DNA from: a virus | Direction: 5' to 3' (one strand) | IMG/VR virus record: IMGVR_UViG_3300042472_001110 | Location: 1 to 23,602 of that record | DNA: 23,602 bases | Shown here: positions 1 to 6,686 of the stretch, one piece after another | How positions within the stretch are numbered: position 1 is the first letter of the stretch | Layout: every line of letters begins with the position of its first letter | Notes under the pieces: generated by a model | Database searches by the model: none | What the model was told of the DNA's origin: nothing | The model's input: only the letters and a program-made list of their open reading frames with translations | Made by a program: the position numbers and the translations under genes

Positions 1-302
1 GGTGGCTGTACGCCCCCATCGTTAATATTAAACAAAATACCACCATCCATTTTCTTACCATACTGCTCGATAAGTAATTTTTCTTGTTCAAAAGCTTCTG
101 ATTCAAGTAAATTATCATCCATAATAATAACAAAATCCTTACTTTTATAACCTTTATCGCGTATTGTATTGATTTTTATAGTTAGCCATTTATTATGATC
201 GTGACCGGTAAACGCCCAAGCTCTAGAAGCTGTACCTTTACCGATATAAAACGGTTTACGAGTTTCAGGATCAATATACATATAAACATAATACTTATTC
301 AT
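1..302 (-). CDS. GIY-YIG-type endonuclease domain protein, 3' end outside window
   Basis: Reading the minus strand from the ATG at 302 gives an open frame of 100 codons that runs off the left edge. The N-terminus YVYMYIDPETRKPFYIGKG carries the two hallmarks of the GIY-YIG nuclease fold: a YVY strand and an FYIGKG strand. An Arg follows about five residues later, and a Glu-rich helix (about 71-82) could supply the catalytic Glu. The frame ends near an N-x-N-D-G-G element typical of phage members of the family. Such proteins are often free-standing homing endonucleases, but DNA-repair or degradation roles are also known, so the role is unassigned. A TATAAATA box lies 5 nt upstream of the ATG, suggesting late expression. 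Confidence 0.7.
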   Translation of the reverse strand, partial: MNKYYVYMYIDPETRKPFYIGKGTASRAWAFTGHDHNKWLTIKINTIRDKGYKSKDFVIIMDDNLLESEAFEQEKLLIEQYGKKMDGGILFNINDGGVQP

Positions 303-307
303 ACTAG

Positions 308-315
308 TATTTATA
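308..315 (-). promoter_or_regulatory. T4-type late promoter box (TATAAATA)
   Basis: An exact TATAAATA on the minus strand lies 5 nt upstream of the ATG at 302. With T4 geometry (box at -13 to -6), transcription would begin at the A of the ATG, giving a leaderless mRNA. Confidence 0.6.
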
Positions 316-325
316 GTAACCGACT

Positions 326-341
326 TTATTATTAATAATAA
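326..341. repeat. Perfect 16-bp AT-only palindrome in divergent promoter region
   Basis: TTATTATTAATAATAA is an exact inverted repeat of 8+8 nt with no spacer. It lies between the minus-strand GIY-YIG gene and the plus-strand queC-like gene, 17 nt before the queC start. It could be an operator or part of a promoter, but AT-only palindromes arise easily by chance in DNA this AT-rich. Confidence 0.3.
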
Positions 342-358
342 CCAACTTTTAAAAAATC

Positions 359-1108
359 ATGAGTAAAAAATTAGTTTTAGCATTTAGTGGAGGAGCGGAT
401 AGTACAGTATTACTATACATGGCAGCAGCTCAAGGTTATAGTGAAATTCATACAGTAACATTTGATTACGGTCAGAGACATAGTAGGGAATTAGAGTGTA
501 TGGGGGTTCAGTATCAACTTATAAAGGAAAAATATCCTAATATTACTGTCACAAACAAGACATTAGATGTAACATATTTAAAAGATATCTCACCTACCTC
601 ATCTCTTACTAATGAAGGGATTGATAACCCAGATATTAGTAAAATTGCAGGTGATGCGCAACCTGTATCATATGTACCGTTTAGAAATCAGATGTTTGTT
701 ACGATCTGCTGTGCTTATGCAGAGAGTCTAAAAGCAGATGAAGTGTGGTATGGTGCCGCACAAGTTGACTCTCTAGCCGGCTACTGGGACGGAGATTTTT
801 CGTTCGTTGACAAGATGAATGAACTAATATCACTTAACAGACAACATAGAATCCGCGTGGGAGCTCCATTGCTCTCCCTGTCAAAGGCTGATATCGTAAG
901 GCAGGGTGTAGAATTAGGAGTAAACTTCGGAGACACATGGACATGTTATAGTAATAGAGAAGATGGTTTAGCAGATGCTACAACTCCAGCGAGTAGTTTA
1001 AGATTAGCTGGGTTTATTTCAGCAAATTACAGAGATCCCATTAAGTATCTGCAACAGGAAAAGCTTGACGGGATTTACGAAGCCAAAGGATGTAATTACA
1101 TTCCGTAA
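359..1108 (+). CDS. queC: QueC-like 7-deazaguanine PP-loop synthetase, divergent
   Basis: QueC converts 7-carboxy-7-deazaguanine to preQ0 using ATP and ammonia. The 249-aa product is near the normal length. It has the PP-loop SGGADS (10-15), the FDYGQRHSRE motif (35-44) and SYVPFRNQMF (104-113), so the family assignment is firm. Two conserved parts are altered. The usual GYPDCR element reads GYWDGD (141-146). The zinc site keeps only the first Cys (196, in TWTCY): the other three positions, in the usual CxxCxxCxLR, are D206, T209 and S212. There is no frameshift, and the flanking SLRLAGF is intact. The protein may have lost zinc or changed substrate, for example acting as the QueC-like half of a Gat-QueC pair with the amidotransferase at 2574. 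Its 3' end overlaps the convergent gene at 1096-2202 by 13 nt. No Shine-Dalgarno sequence precedes the ATG. Confidence 0.85.
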   Translation: MSKKLVLAFSGGADSTVLLYMAAAQGYSEIHTVTFDYGQRHSRELECMGVQYQLIKEKYPNITVTNKTLDVTYLKDISPTSSLTNEGIDNPDISKIAGDAQPVSYVPFRNQMFVTICCAYAESLKADEVWYGAAQVDSLAGYWDGDFSFVDKMNELISLNRQHRIRVGAPLLSLSKADIVRQGVELGVNFGDTWTCYSNREDGLADATTPASSLRLAGFISANYRDPIKYLQQEKLDGIYEAKGCNYIP

Positions 1109-2202
1109 CTTTTTAATTCAGCTAACTGCTTAGAAGTTTGTGGTTTAAACTTGTCTCTAAAGCTTATTGATTCAACGATCGGCTTTGGAGATGAGTAAAC
1201 TCTTTGTTCAGACATATAGTTAAGAACTGATCCCTCCGTCACTGTATTACTATTTTTTATATCGGGTATTTTGCCATTAGTATACCTCGGGGTAGATATT
1301 CCAAACTCTTCTAATCTTTCTACTGTAGTAGTAAAACCTTCTTCATCTTCAGCTTCTTCTTCGTACCCCTCTTCTTCTTCTTGACCTATATTACCGTTCA
1401 TATTAGGTTTAGCTTGTATATCAGGTGTATGAATAACAACACCAACACCACCGTATTTTTCTAGATCGTCTGAAATCTGTGACTCTACTTTTTCAGCACC
1501 AAGACGAGTTATAATTTTACCTAGTTTAGAATCTTTTGAGAATGTCGCATCTATACTTCTTCCTTCCACGTCTATATCAGACTCTTTAACGAACTGCTTG
1601 AGATAATTAACAATATTGTTAATATCGCCAAGATCACTACTTTTATCAGCAACAAGTTCGATCATATAGTCCTCGCTATATGACCCCTGTATTGATCCAA
1701 CCAAATCAGCATAGTTATCAACTACCTGACTAACAGCACTCATTGCAGCGGCGGTATCCTTTTTACGTTCGATACGAGCTACCTTCTTAGCAGCCTTAAG
1801 TTCTGTATTTAATTTATTAACTTCCATACGTTGCATTGCAGCATCCGTTCTGTTACCAGTTGTAAAGCTAATTTTATCTTCTAACTTATCTTTAATATAA
1901 TTCTGGATATCATCTTTACGAGCTTTAATAGCCTTTGCAATACCATTTTGCTCAAAATACGCAACTAATCTACTAACAGATGGGTCATTCTTAAACATTC
2001 TTACAACGGAATCGTCAATAATATCAAGATCGTATAGAATAGTTAATAATGCTAACTTTCCCTCACGTGTGCTAGCAGATGCTCCCTTTGCTGCAGCTAA
2101 TCCTCTTGCTTGTTTTTGAAAGCCAGGAATAAGTGTATCGAGCGGTGAAACAGCTTCGTTAATAAAAGATAATCTTGAGAGTAGATTAGTAAAAGAACTC
2201 AT
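1096..2202 (-). CDS. Putative internal virion / prohead core protein with capsid-targeting-like N-terminus
   Basis: A 368-aa protein of unrecognised family. The N-terminus reads MSSFTNLLSRLSFINEAV. The FINEA segment resembles the FIAEA capsid-targeting peptide of T4 internal proteins and contains an (I/L)-x-E site (I14-N15-E16) of the kind cut by the T4 prohead protease gp21. The middle (about residues 60-150) is rich in Lys and Glu with helical character. An acidic run follows (EEEEGYEEEAEDEEG, about 275-289), and the C-terminus is basic. It has its own TATAAATA box 7 nt upstream, which fits a late gene. The gene at 11213-11647 has a similar start. Function is inferred only from the N-terminus and the promoter. 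Confidence 0.5.
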   Translation of the reverse strand: MSSFTNLLSRLSFINEAVSPLDTLIPGFQKQARGLAAAKGASASTREGKLALLTILYDLDIIDDSVVRMFKNDPSVSRLVAYFEQNGIAKAIKARKDDIQNYIKDKLEDKISFTTGNRTDAAMQRMEVNKLNTELKAAKKVARIERKKDTAAAMSAVSQVVDNYADLVGSIQGSYSEDYMIELVADKSSDLGDINNIVNYLKQFVKESDIDVEGRSIDATFSKDSKLGKIITRLGAEKVESQISDDLEKYGGVGVVIHTPDIQAKPNMNGNIGQEEEEGYEEEAEDEEGFTTTVERLEEFGISTPRYTNGKIPDIKNSNTVTEGSVLNYMSEQRVYSSPKPIVESISFRDKFKPQTSKQLAELKSYGM

Positions 2203-2209
2203 ATATACT

Positions 2210-2217
2210 TATTTATA
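2210..2217 (-). promoter_or_regulatory. T4-type late promoter box (TATAAATA)
   Basis: An exact TATAAATA on the minus strand sits 7 nt upstream of the ATG at 2202. T4 geometry predicts a leader of about 2 nt. The box fills most of the 19-nt gap between the divergent genes at 2202 and 2222. Confidence 0.65.
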
Positions 2218-2221
2218 GAAG

Positions 2222-2539
2222 ATGCAATTAAATTGGGAAGATTTTAACGAAATGTCTTATACGGGTATATGTAATCTACCCGGAATAGGTAAACGAGTAG
2301 CGGAACGTATTGTAGCAATGCAACCTTTTCGTTCGAACAACGACCTCTTTAAAATAAAAGGTCTTGGATCTAACACACTAAAAAACTTAGGTATTGAAAA
2401 AGTCAAAAAAGAACGTAAATCCTGGTATATGATGCCTGATGGTATTGAATATCCATCTTATGCATTAGCTAAAAATAACTTAACCGGTCAAATCGATTTT
2501 TTCTGGAGAATGCCAAAGGAGAGACGAGATTATTTATAA
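2222..2539 (+). CDS. Helix-hairpin-helix (ComEA-like) DNA-binding protein
   Basis: A 105-aa protein. Residues about 16-60 form a tandem helix-hairpin-helix unit: NLPGIGKRVAERI, then FKIKGLGSNTLKNL. This matches the ComEA/UvrC-type non-specific DNA-binding fold, in which the glycine hairpins contact the DNA backbone. The C-terminal 40 residues (WYMMPDGIEYPSYA and onwards) are not recognised. An AGAAG just before the ATG is a weak ribosome site. It starts the run of plus-strand genes leading to the amidotransferase. Membrane anchors typical of ComEA are absent, so a DNA-repair, recombination or modification accessory role is more likely than DNA uptake. Confidence 0.7.
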   Translation: MQLNWEDFNEMSYTGICNLPGIGKRVAERIVAMQPFRSNNDLFKIKGLGSNTLKNLGIEKVKKERKSWYMMPDGIEYPSYALAKNNLTGQIDFFWRMPKERRDYL

Positions 2540-2552
2540 TAAAATATATATG

Positions 2553-2563
2553 AAAGGAGTGAG
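2553..2563 (+). promoter_or_regulatory. Strong Shine-Dalgarno sequence before the amidotransferase
   Basis: AAAGGAGTGAG is one of the few good Shine-Dalgarno matches in the window. GGAG ends at 2559, 14 nt before the proposed ATT start at 2574. It also overlaps a six-codon frame from the ATG at 2550 to the TGA at 2568, which is in phase with the amidotransferase. The spacing is long for direct initiation, so coupling or recoding is possible. Confidence 0.4.
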
Positions 2564-2573
2564 AAGCTGACTT

Positions 2574-3239
2574 ATTTGCGCAATCGTAGGATCTAACAAT
2601 GTATCAAAATTTGAAGTATTATACGATGGTAATCTACCTCGTGGTAATTTTGCTAGTGGAGTTCTCTGTCTGTATGATGGTAATGAGCAGCAAATTATTA
2701 AAAAACAAGGTACACTCGATTTTAACCAAATTGAATTAGACGAGCGGTGTGACTATTATATAGGCCATGTACAAGCTCCAACATCTGCAGCTCGTTCTTG
2801 GTCATACGATACATCTCACCCGTTTGAATCGTTATCATGGTCTGTCGTACATAACGGTGTATTAACAAATCATAAAGAACTAAAAGCCCAATATACACCT
2901 TGGGATGTGAATGAAGTGGATACGTCTGTTATTCCTAATCTTTTACAATTCTTTACTGAAGAGTGTAATGGTGAATGTTCAGCACCTGGTATTATTAAAA
3001 AAGTACTGAGTAAGCTTAGAGGTACGTTTGCACTATGTATAATTGATACAGATTCGAACGATACTTATATTATAAGGCAGGGATCAGTATTACACTATAA
3101 TGATAATGGTGATATATCTACACTTGGAGGTGAAGGTTTCAGGTTATTACCGGAAGGTGTTATCATGATGCTTAAAGACTTTAAAACATGGACTCTCGTT
3201 GATACATTTGAAACTAACTCACCGTTTTTATTTTTATGA
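2574..3239 (+). CDS. Class II (Ntn-type) glutamine amidotransferase, apparent ATT start
   Basis: The open frame follows an in-frame TGA (2568-2570) and has no ATG, GTG or TTG start until 2907, yet the whole stretch encodes a class II glutamine amidotransferase. Numbering from the ATT as Met1, Cys2 is followed by AIVG. The protein then has GHVQAPTS, THPFE-like TSHPFES, VVHNGVLTNH (oxyanion Asn-Gly) and KLRGTFALCIID. In this family Met1 is removed to expose Cys as the nucleophile, so the codon just before TGC, the ATT at 2574-2576, is the likely start. This gives 221 aa. A good SD (AAAGGAG, 2553-2559) lies upstream, though 14 nt away. The Arg usual in the H-x-R motif is Gln. It would release ammonia from glutamine for a partner enzyme, plausibly the QueC-like protein. 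It overlaps the downstream glycosyltransferase gene by 4 nt. Confidence 0.75.
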   Translation: MCAIVGSNNVSKFEVLYDGNLPRGNFASGVLCLYDGNEQQIIKKQGTLDFNQIELDERCDYYIGHVQAPTSAARSWSYDTSHPFESLSWSVVHNGVLTNHKELKAQYTPWDVNEVDTSVIPNLLQFFTEECNGECSAPGIIKKVLSKLRGTFALCIIDTDSNDTYIIRQGSVLHYNDNGDISTLGGEGFRLLPEGVIMMLKDFKTWTLVDTFETNSPFLFL

Positions 3240-3895
3240 AAAATACATTTTATTTTACAGCAACAAAAGGATCAAAGAAAGATACATTATTATATAGTGA
3301 TCGCTCTATGCGCAAGAAATTCTTCTTCAAGGAAAATAATACACAACCCCTACCTGTCATTTATAATAAGGCTATTGATTTCGCAATACAGGAAAAGGCA
3401 GAATATTTAATACTCTGTCATGATGATATTATTATTGAATCTGACCTATCATATAAATTACCTACACTGTTTAAACAGTTTGATTTAATCGGTGTAGCGG
3501 GTACAACAGAATGTAAACTAGAGGAACCAGCATTATGGCATTTAATGGGTGGCGGATTTGGTGGCGGAAAGCTTCACGGCGCTGTATCGCATGGTAATGA
3601 AAAACAAAAATCAATGACTGCTTTTGGACCTTACCCTCAACGGGTTGTTCTAATTGATGGTGTGTTTATGGCAATGAGTCGTAAAGTATTTGAGAAAGTT
3701 AGATTTGATGAATCTAACCCAGCCGGATTTCATCACTATGATTTGGATTTTTCTTTGAGCTGCCATAAGGAAAAATTAAAAATCGGCGTATCAGATATCA
3801 TGATTACTCATGCATCACCAGGATTAAGGGAATTCACTCCTGAGTTTAATGAGGGTCAAAAATGGTTCCTAAACAAGTGGAAAGGTAAACTGTGA
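3236..3895 (+). CDS. GT-A family glycosyltransferase (GT2/StrF-like)
   Basis: A 219-aa protein resembling the small GT2-like family related to StrF. It has PVIYNKAIDFA (40-50) and LILCHDDIIIESD (58-70), with Asp63-Asp64 as the probable nucleotide-sugar/metal site. VVLIDGVFMAMSRKVF (137-152) forms the acceptor-side strand, and HHYDLDFSLSCH (166-177) is the usual F/Y-D-x-D-F segment. H192 in ITHASPG closes the domain. No signal peptide or membrane segment is evident. The ATG overlaps the amidotransferase stop (ATGA), so the two are probably translated together. The acceptor is unknown: phage DNA, host surface sugar or a virion protein are all possible. Confidence 0.75.
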   Translation: MKNTFYFTATKGSKKDTLLYSDRSMRKKFFFKENNTQPLPVIYNKAIDFAIQEKAEYLILCHDDIIIESDLSYKLPTLFKQFDLIGVAGTTECKLEEPALWHLMGGGFGGGKLHGAVSHGNEKQKSMTAFGPYPQRVVLIDGVFMAMSRKVFEKVRFDESNPAGFHHYDLDFSLSCHKEKLKIGVSDIMITHASPGLREFTPEFNEGQKWFLNKWKGKL

Positions 3896-3929
3896 TTGTA
3901 ATTGTAGGGAACTATATTAGTATTATATT

Positions 3930-5252
3930 GTGAGTAACCTTGACCTTGATAATGATTATTTCGAGAAGATACTTTGCTATCGTTCTTTGTGTGACTCTAC
4001 GTATTTAGCTTCTATTGTTGATTACGTTAAGCCTAAGTATTTTAAATCTAAAAATATTGCAAAAATATTTGAGATTATTAACGATTTTTATGCTAAACGT
4101 GAAAAGCTACCAACGCTAACCGAAGTTAAGACGTATCTTACTACAGAAGAGCATAAAGATTCATTTAAACAGCTTGTTGAGTCGTTTAAGGACATTGATA
4201 AGAACATAGATAATAGTGAATTGTATGATAATACAGAGAGATTTATTAAAGAAAAATCTGTATACCATACAATGCTTGAAGTAGCGAGTGATATTGCTAA
4301 AGGTTCAATCGATACTTCAGATATTCTTAATAAATTTGAGACTTCATGTAATATTAACCTTGTAACCGATAGAGGTCTTGATTTGTATCGTGATGTAGAT
4401 ATTATTGTAGAAGATCTAACGAGTATTCAAAAAGCTATTCCTAGTACATGGGAGTGGTTCGATGATGCATTGAATGGCGGGTTTCAAGAGAATGGTCGTG
4501 CACTTTATGTATTTGCCGGTGAGACTAATATCGGTAAATCTATCTTTCTAGGTAATATTGCTACAAATATTGCTAATCAAGGAAAGAATGTACTTCTTAT
4601 TACTTTAGAAATGTCAGAACTACTGTACGCTCGTCGTATTTGTACTAATGTTAGTAAGATTCCACTAAAAGAACTAGCAATTAACTCGCACTCACTACGA
4701 CAAGCACTAAAAGAACAAGAGGATGAAGGTAAAGGCCGTATTTTTATTAAAGAATTTCCCCCTAGTACAGTTACCCCTAATCAGTTAAAGGCATTTATTA
4801 AAAAGATCGTTGATCAAGGTATTAAGATTGATGCTATTGTATTAGATTATCTCAATCTACTACATTCTACTGTAGGTTCTAACTCATACGAACGCATTAA
4901 AAATGTTACTGAGCAAGTTCGTGCTATGACTTATGTGTTTAATTGTCCGATTATATCTGCAACTCAGTTAAATCGATCTGGCTTTAGTTCTGCTAACCCA
5001 GATCTTACTACGATCTCTGAATCTGTTGGTCTAGCAGCTACTGCTGATGTTATTGTATCGATTTATCAGAACGAAGAAGATAGAGAACTAGGTATTATTC
5101 GATTAGGTATGATGAAGAATAGGTATGGACCAAGAGGTCATACTCAAGCTATGAGAATCGATTATACTACACTTACTATTACGCAAGCAGAAGATAGTAT
5201 TAGTTCTACAGAAGACAGCTCGTATAATATGCTACAATCCTTTGGAAGTTGA
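3930..5252 (+). CDS. 41: Replicative DNA helicase, DnaB/T4 gp41 family
   Basis: A 440-aa hexameric 5'-3' helicase that unwinds DNA ahead of the replisome. The N-terminal part (1-150) is the DnaB-like helical domain. The RecA-like motor has Walker A GETNIGKS (197-204), a catalytic-Glu segment LITLEMSE (223-230), Walker B IDAIVLDYLNLL (300-311), the H4/sensor Gln in SATQLNRS (343-350), and the arginine-finger region MMKNRYGPRG (394-403). The start is GTG at 3930, giving MSNLDLD. Its size is close to T4 gp41 (475 aa), and the next genes are other replication proteins. The C-terminus is a Ser-rich tail. The symbol is by analogy with T4. Confidence 0.93.
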   Translation: MSNLDLDNDYFEKILCYRSLCDSTYLASIVDYVKPKYFKSKNIAKIFEIINDFYAKREKLPTLTEVKTYLTTEEHKDSFKQLVESFKDIDKNIDNSELYDNTERFIKEKSVYHTMLEVASDIAKGSIDTSDILNKFETSCNINLVTDRGLDLYRDVDIIVEDLTSIQKAIPSTWEWFDDALNGGFQENGRALYVFAGETNIGKSIFLGNIATNIANQGKNVLLITLEMSELLYARRICTNVSKIPLKELAINSHSLRQALKEQEDEGKGRIFIKEFPPSTVTPNQLKAFIKKIVDQGIKIDAIVLDYLNLLHSTVGSNSYERIKNVTEQVRAMTYVFNCPIISATQLNRSGFSSANPDLTTISESVGLAATADVIVSIYQNEEDRELGIIRLGMMKNRYGPRGHTQAMRIDYTTLTITQAEDSISSTEDSSYNMLQSFGS

Positions 5253-5268
5253 TTATGTAGCAACTATT

Positions 5269-5276
5269 TGTAAATA
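5269..5276 (+). promoter_or_regulatory. Possible variant late promoter box (TGTAAATA)
   Basis: TGTAAATA differs from TATAAATA at one base. It lies 6 nt before the GTG at 5283, the same spacing as the exact boxes elsewhere in the window, in the 30-nt gap after the helicase gene. Confidence 0.35.
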
Positions 5277-5282
5277 CGAGTA

Positions 5283-5720
5283 GTGAAACCAGCTACTTGT
5301 AACGACAACCTTAAGGCTAGTATTAGTGCCTTTCGTGATGGTAAAAGAGATTTTGATGTTCAAGAACTTAACGATATTAAATTATATTTTTTAAAATATA
5401 AAGATCAGCTAAATACTACACAATTCTTTAAAGGTGAATTGCAAGAATATCTTGTAATTAGCTGTTTTGCAGATGAGTTTCAAGAAGAGTTGCTTAATCA
5501 CATGATTAAAAAGTTATGTGCAGCTATTGCTATTGTTGTATCAGTTAAAGATAAAGAAGTATTAATTAAAACAAATAAAACAGTTTGTAATGTTAATTTG
5601 TGTAAATTATCTCAACTATTATGTGATGGTAATTGTATCGACGAAAGCAAAGAAATTGCTCAAGGTAAACTTACAGAAAAGTTTCTTAAATTTACAACTA
5701 AATTAACACCATGCATTTAA
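5283..5720 (+). CDS. Hypothetical protein
   Basis: A 145-aa protein, not recognised. The start is GTG at 5283, supported by the box at 5269-5276, since no ATG precedes it in frame. The sequence is mainly helical in character with eight Cys scattered through it, several in the C-terminal half (TVCNVNLCKLSQLLCDGNC), but no clean CxxC pairs that would define a zinc finger. No membrane segment or signal peptide is seen. It overlaps the next gene by 10 nt. Its position between helicase and gp32 genes suggests a replication or transcription accessory role, but the sequence does not show one. Confidence 0.7.
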   Translation: MKPATCNDNLKASISAFRDGKRDFDVQELNDIKLYFLKYKDQLNTTQFFKGELQEYLVISCFADEFQEELLNHMIKKLCAAIAIVVSVKDKEVLIKTNKTVCNVNLCKLSQLLCDGNCIDESKEIAQGKLTEKFLKFTTKLTPCI

Positions 5721-6004
5721 CACCTGTTGTAAATCCTTCACAGAGTATTATAGATAGAGAAAGTGAACATATATTACTCTCTTTTTGTTCGTTTTGTACA
5801 CTCTTGAAAGGTAAAAAATTATCTTTTCAAAATGTGTTTATACTCGCTTTACAGGATGAAAAATTGAGAAGTATATTAAAAGACCTTTTAGGAGTTGATT
5901 CTAACTACGAAATCGTTAAACTATTTTTAGAATATGATCCTACGATCACTAAAAGTAAGTATATAACGAAATGGCTTAATTCTAACCAGAAGATAGATTT
6001 ATAA
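5711..6004 (+). CDS. Hypothetical protein; positional candidate for gp33-type late co-activator
   Basis: A 97-aa protein, not recognised from sequence. It overlaps the preceding gene by 10 nt and is followed 12 nt later by a 220-aa gene and then gp32. T4 has the order 33-59-32 with proteins of 112, 217 and 301 aa, so position and size fit gp33, which links RNA polymerase to the sliding clamp at late promoters. The C-terminus (NSNQKIDL) shows no convincing clamp-binding motif, so the idea rests on gene order and on the late promoters in this window. Confidence 0.65.
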   Translation: MHLTPVVNPSQSIIDRESEHILLSFCSFCTLLKGKKLSFQNVFILALQDEKLRSILKDLLGVDSNYEIVKLFLEYDPTITKSKYITKWLNSNQKIDL

Positions 6005-6016
6005 TAACGCTAGACT

Positions 6017-6679
6017 ATGTCTCTAACTGAATTAGAAAAACAAATTTATAACGCATATTTAATTGCGAGTAGAACAGCAAAAGATAAGCCCTTTAAATTA
6101 AGGCAAGATTTTACTAAGATTGACGATAAGACTTATATTATTCTTAAGAAACTATCCTTACTATTTCAAAGTAATAGAAATGTAATTATATCAGATTTTT
6201 TTAAAGCACCGTATCAGTATTATGGTGATAATGAATACTTCGATCTACAATATTTTACAACGCCGAAAGCTATTAAGTGCTATGCGTTATATAAAAGAAA
6301 CCAAGAAACATCTTCTCCGGATAGTGAAGACAATATTATAAAATGTAAGCAATGCTGTACATTTATTATGCGTTATTGTGTTAAGAATAATTTAACACTA
6401 TCTGAATACAAGAGTATAAATAACGGTACAACACCTCTGGTGTTACAACACCTCCGTGATCATAGCATAAATTTTTATGTTATACACGGTCTTGAATGTG
6501 ACAGAATTATTAGACAAGTTGAACCAGATCTCTTAGAATTTTTTATTACTGATTTTAATAAACTGCTGAATGATACACGGATTAATTTCCAACAATCTGC
6601 AAAATTAAAGGTAATGATAAGAGAATCTTTTCGACTTATTGAAGAATATCTGTTGAAAAATAAAAAAAGTGAGATATAA
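6017..6679 (+). CDS. Hypothetical protein; possible gp59-like helicase loader
   Basis: A 220-aa, largely helical, Lys- and Tyr-rich protein directly upstream of gp32. T4 gp59 (217 aa), which loads gp41 helicase onto gp32-coated DNA, occupies the same position. The N-terminus (ELEKQIYNAYLIASR) and a central Phe/Tyr-rich part (ISDFFKAPYQYYGDNEYFD) are loosely compatible with gp59, but there is no diagnostic motif. A KCKQCCTF segment (about 110-117) has three Cys without a second pair. Its 3' end contains the probable gp32 promoter. The loader role is inferred from position and size. Confidence 0.55.
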   Translation: MSLTELEKQIYNAYLIASRTAKDKPFKLRQDFTKIDDKTYIILKKLSLLFQSNRNVIISDFFKAPYQYYGDNEYFDLQYFTTPKAIKCYALYKRNQETSSPDSEDNIIKCKQCCTFIMRYCVKNNLTLSEYKSINNGTTPLVLQHLRDHSINFYVIHGLECDRIIRQVEPDLLEFFITDFNKLLNDTRINFQQSAKLKVMIRESFRLIEEYLLKNKKSEI

Positions 6680-6680
6680 T
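6653..6680 (+). promoter_or_regulatory. Sigma-70-type promoter for gp32 gene
   Basis: TTGAAA (6653-6658) and a perfect TATAAT (6675-6680) are 16 nt apart, at the 3' end of the preceding gene. Transcription would start near 6687, leaving a leader of about 35 nt before the gp32 ATG. Among the plus-strand replication genes this is the clearest host-type promoter. Confidence 0.6.
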
Positions 6681-6686
6681 AAAGTA

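Noticed and set aside
1088-1113. Hairpin GGATGTAATTACATTCC followed by a T-run at the end of queC, as a terminator
   Set aside because: The stem is AT-rich and interrupted, and the T-run is 5 nt away. Too weak to annotate.
2531-2538. TATAAATA on the minus strand at the end of the helix-hairpin-helix gene
   Set aside because: It arises from the codons TAT TTA TAA read backwards, has no minus-strand gene at the right distance and would only make antisense RNA.
2550-2570. ATG at 2550 as the amidotransferase start
   Set aside because: It is in frame but meets TGA after six codons, and an N-terminal extension would bury the catalytic Cys. Kept only as a possible uORF or readthrough in the findings.
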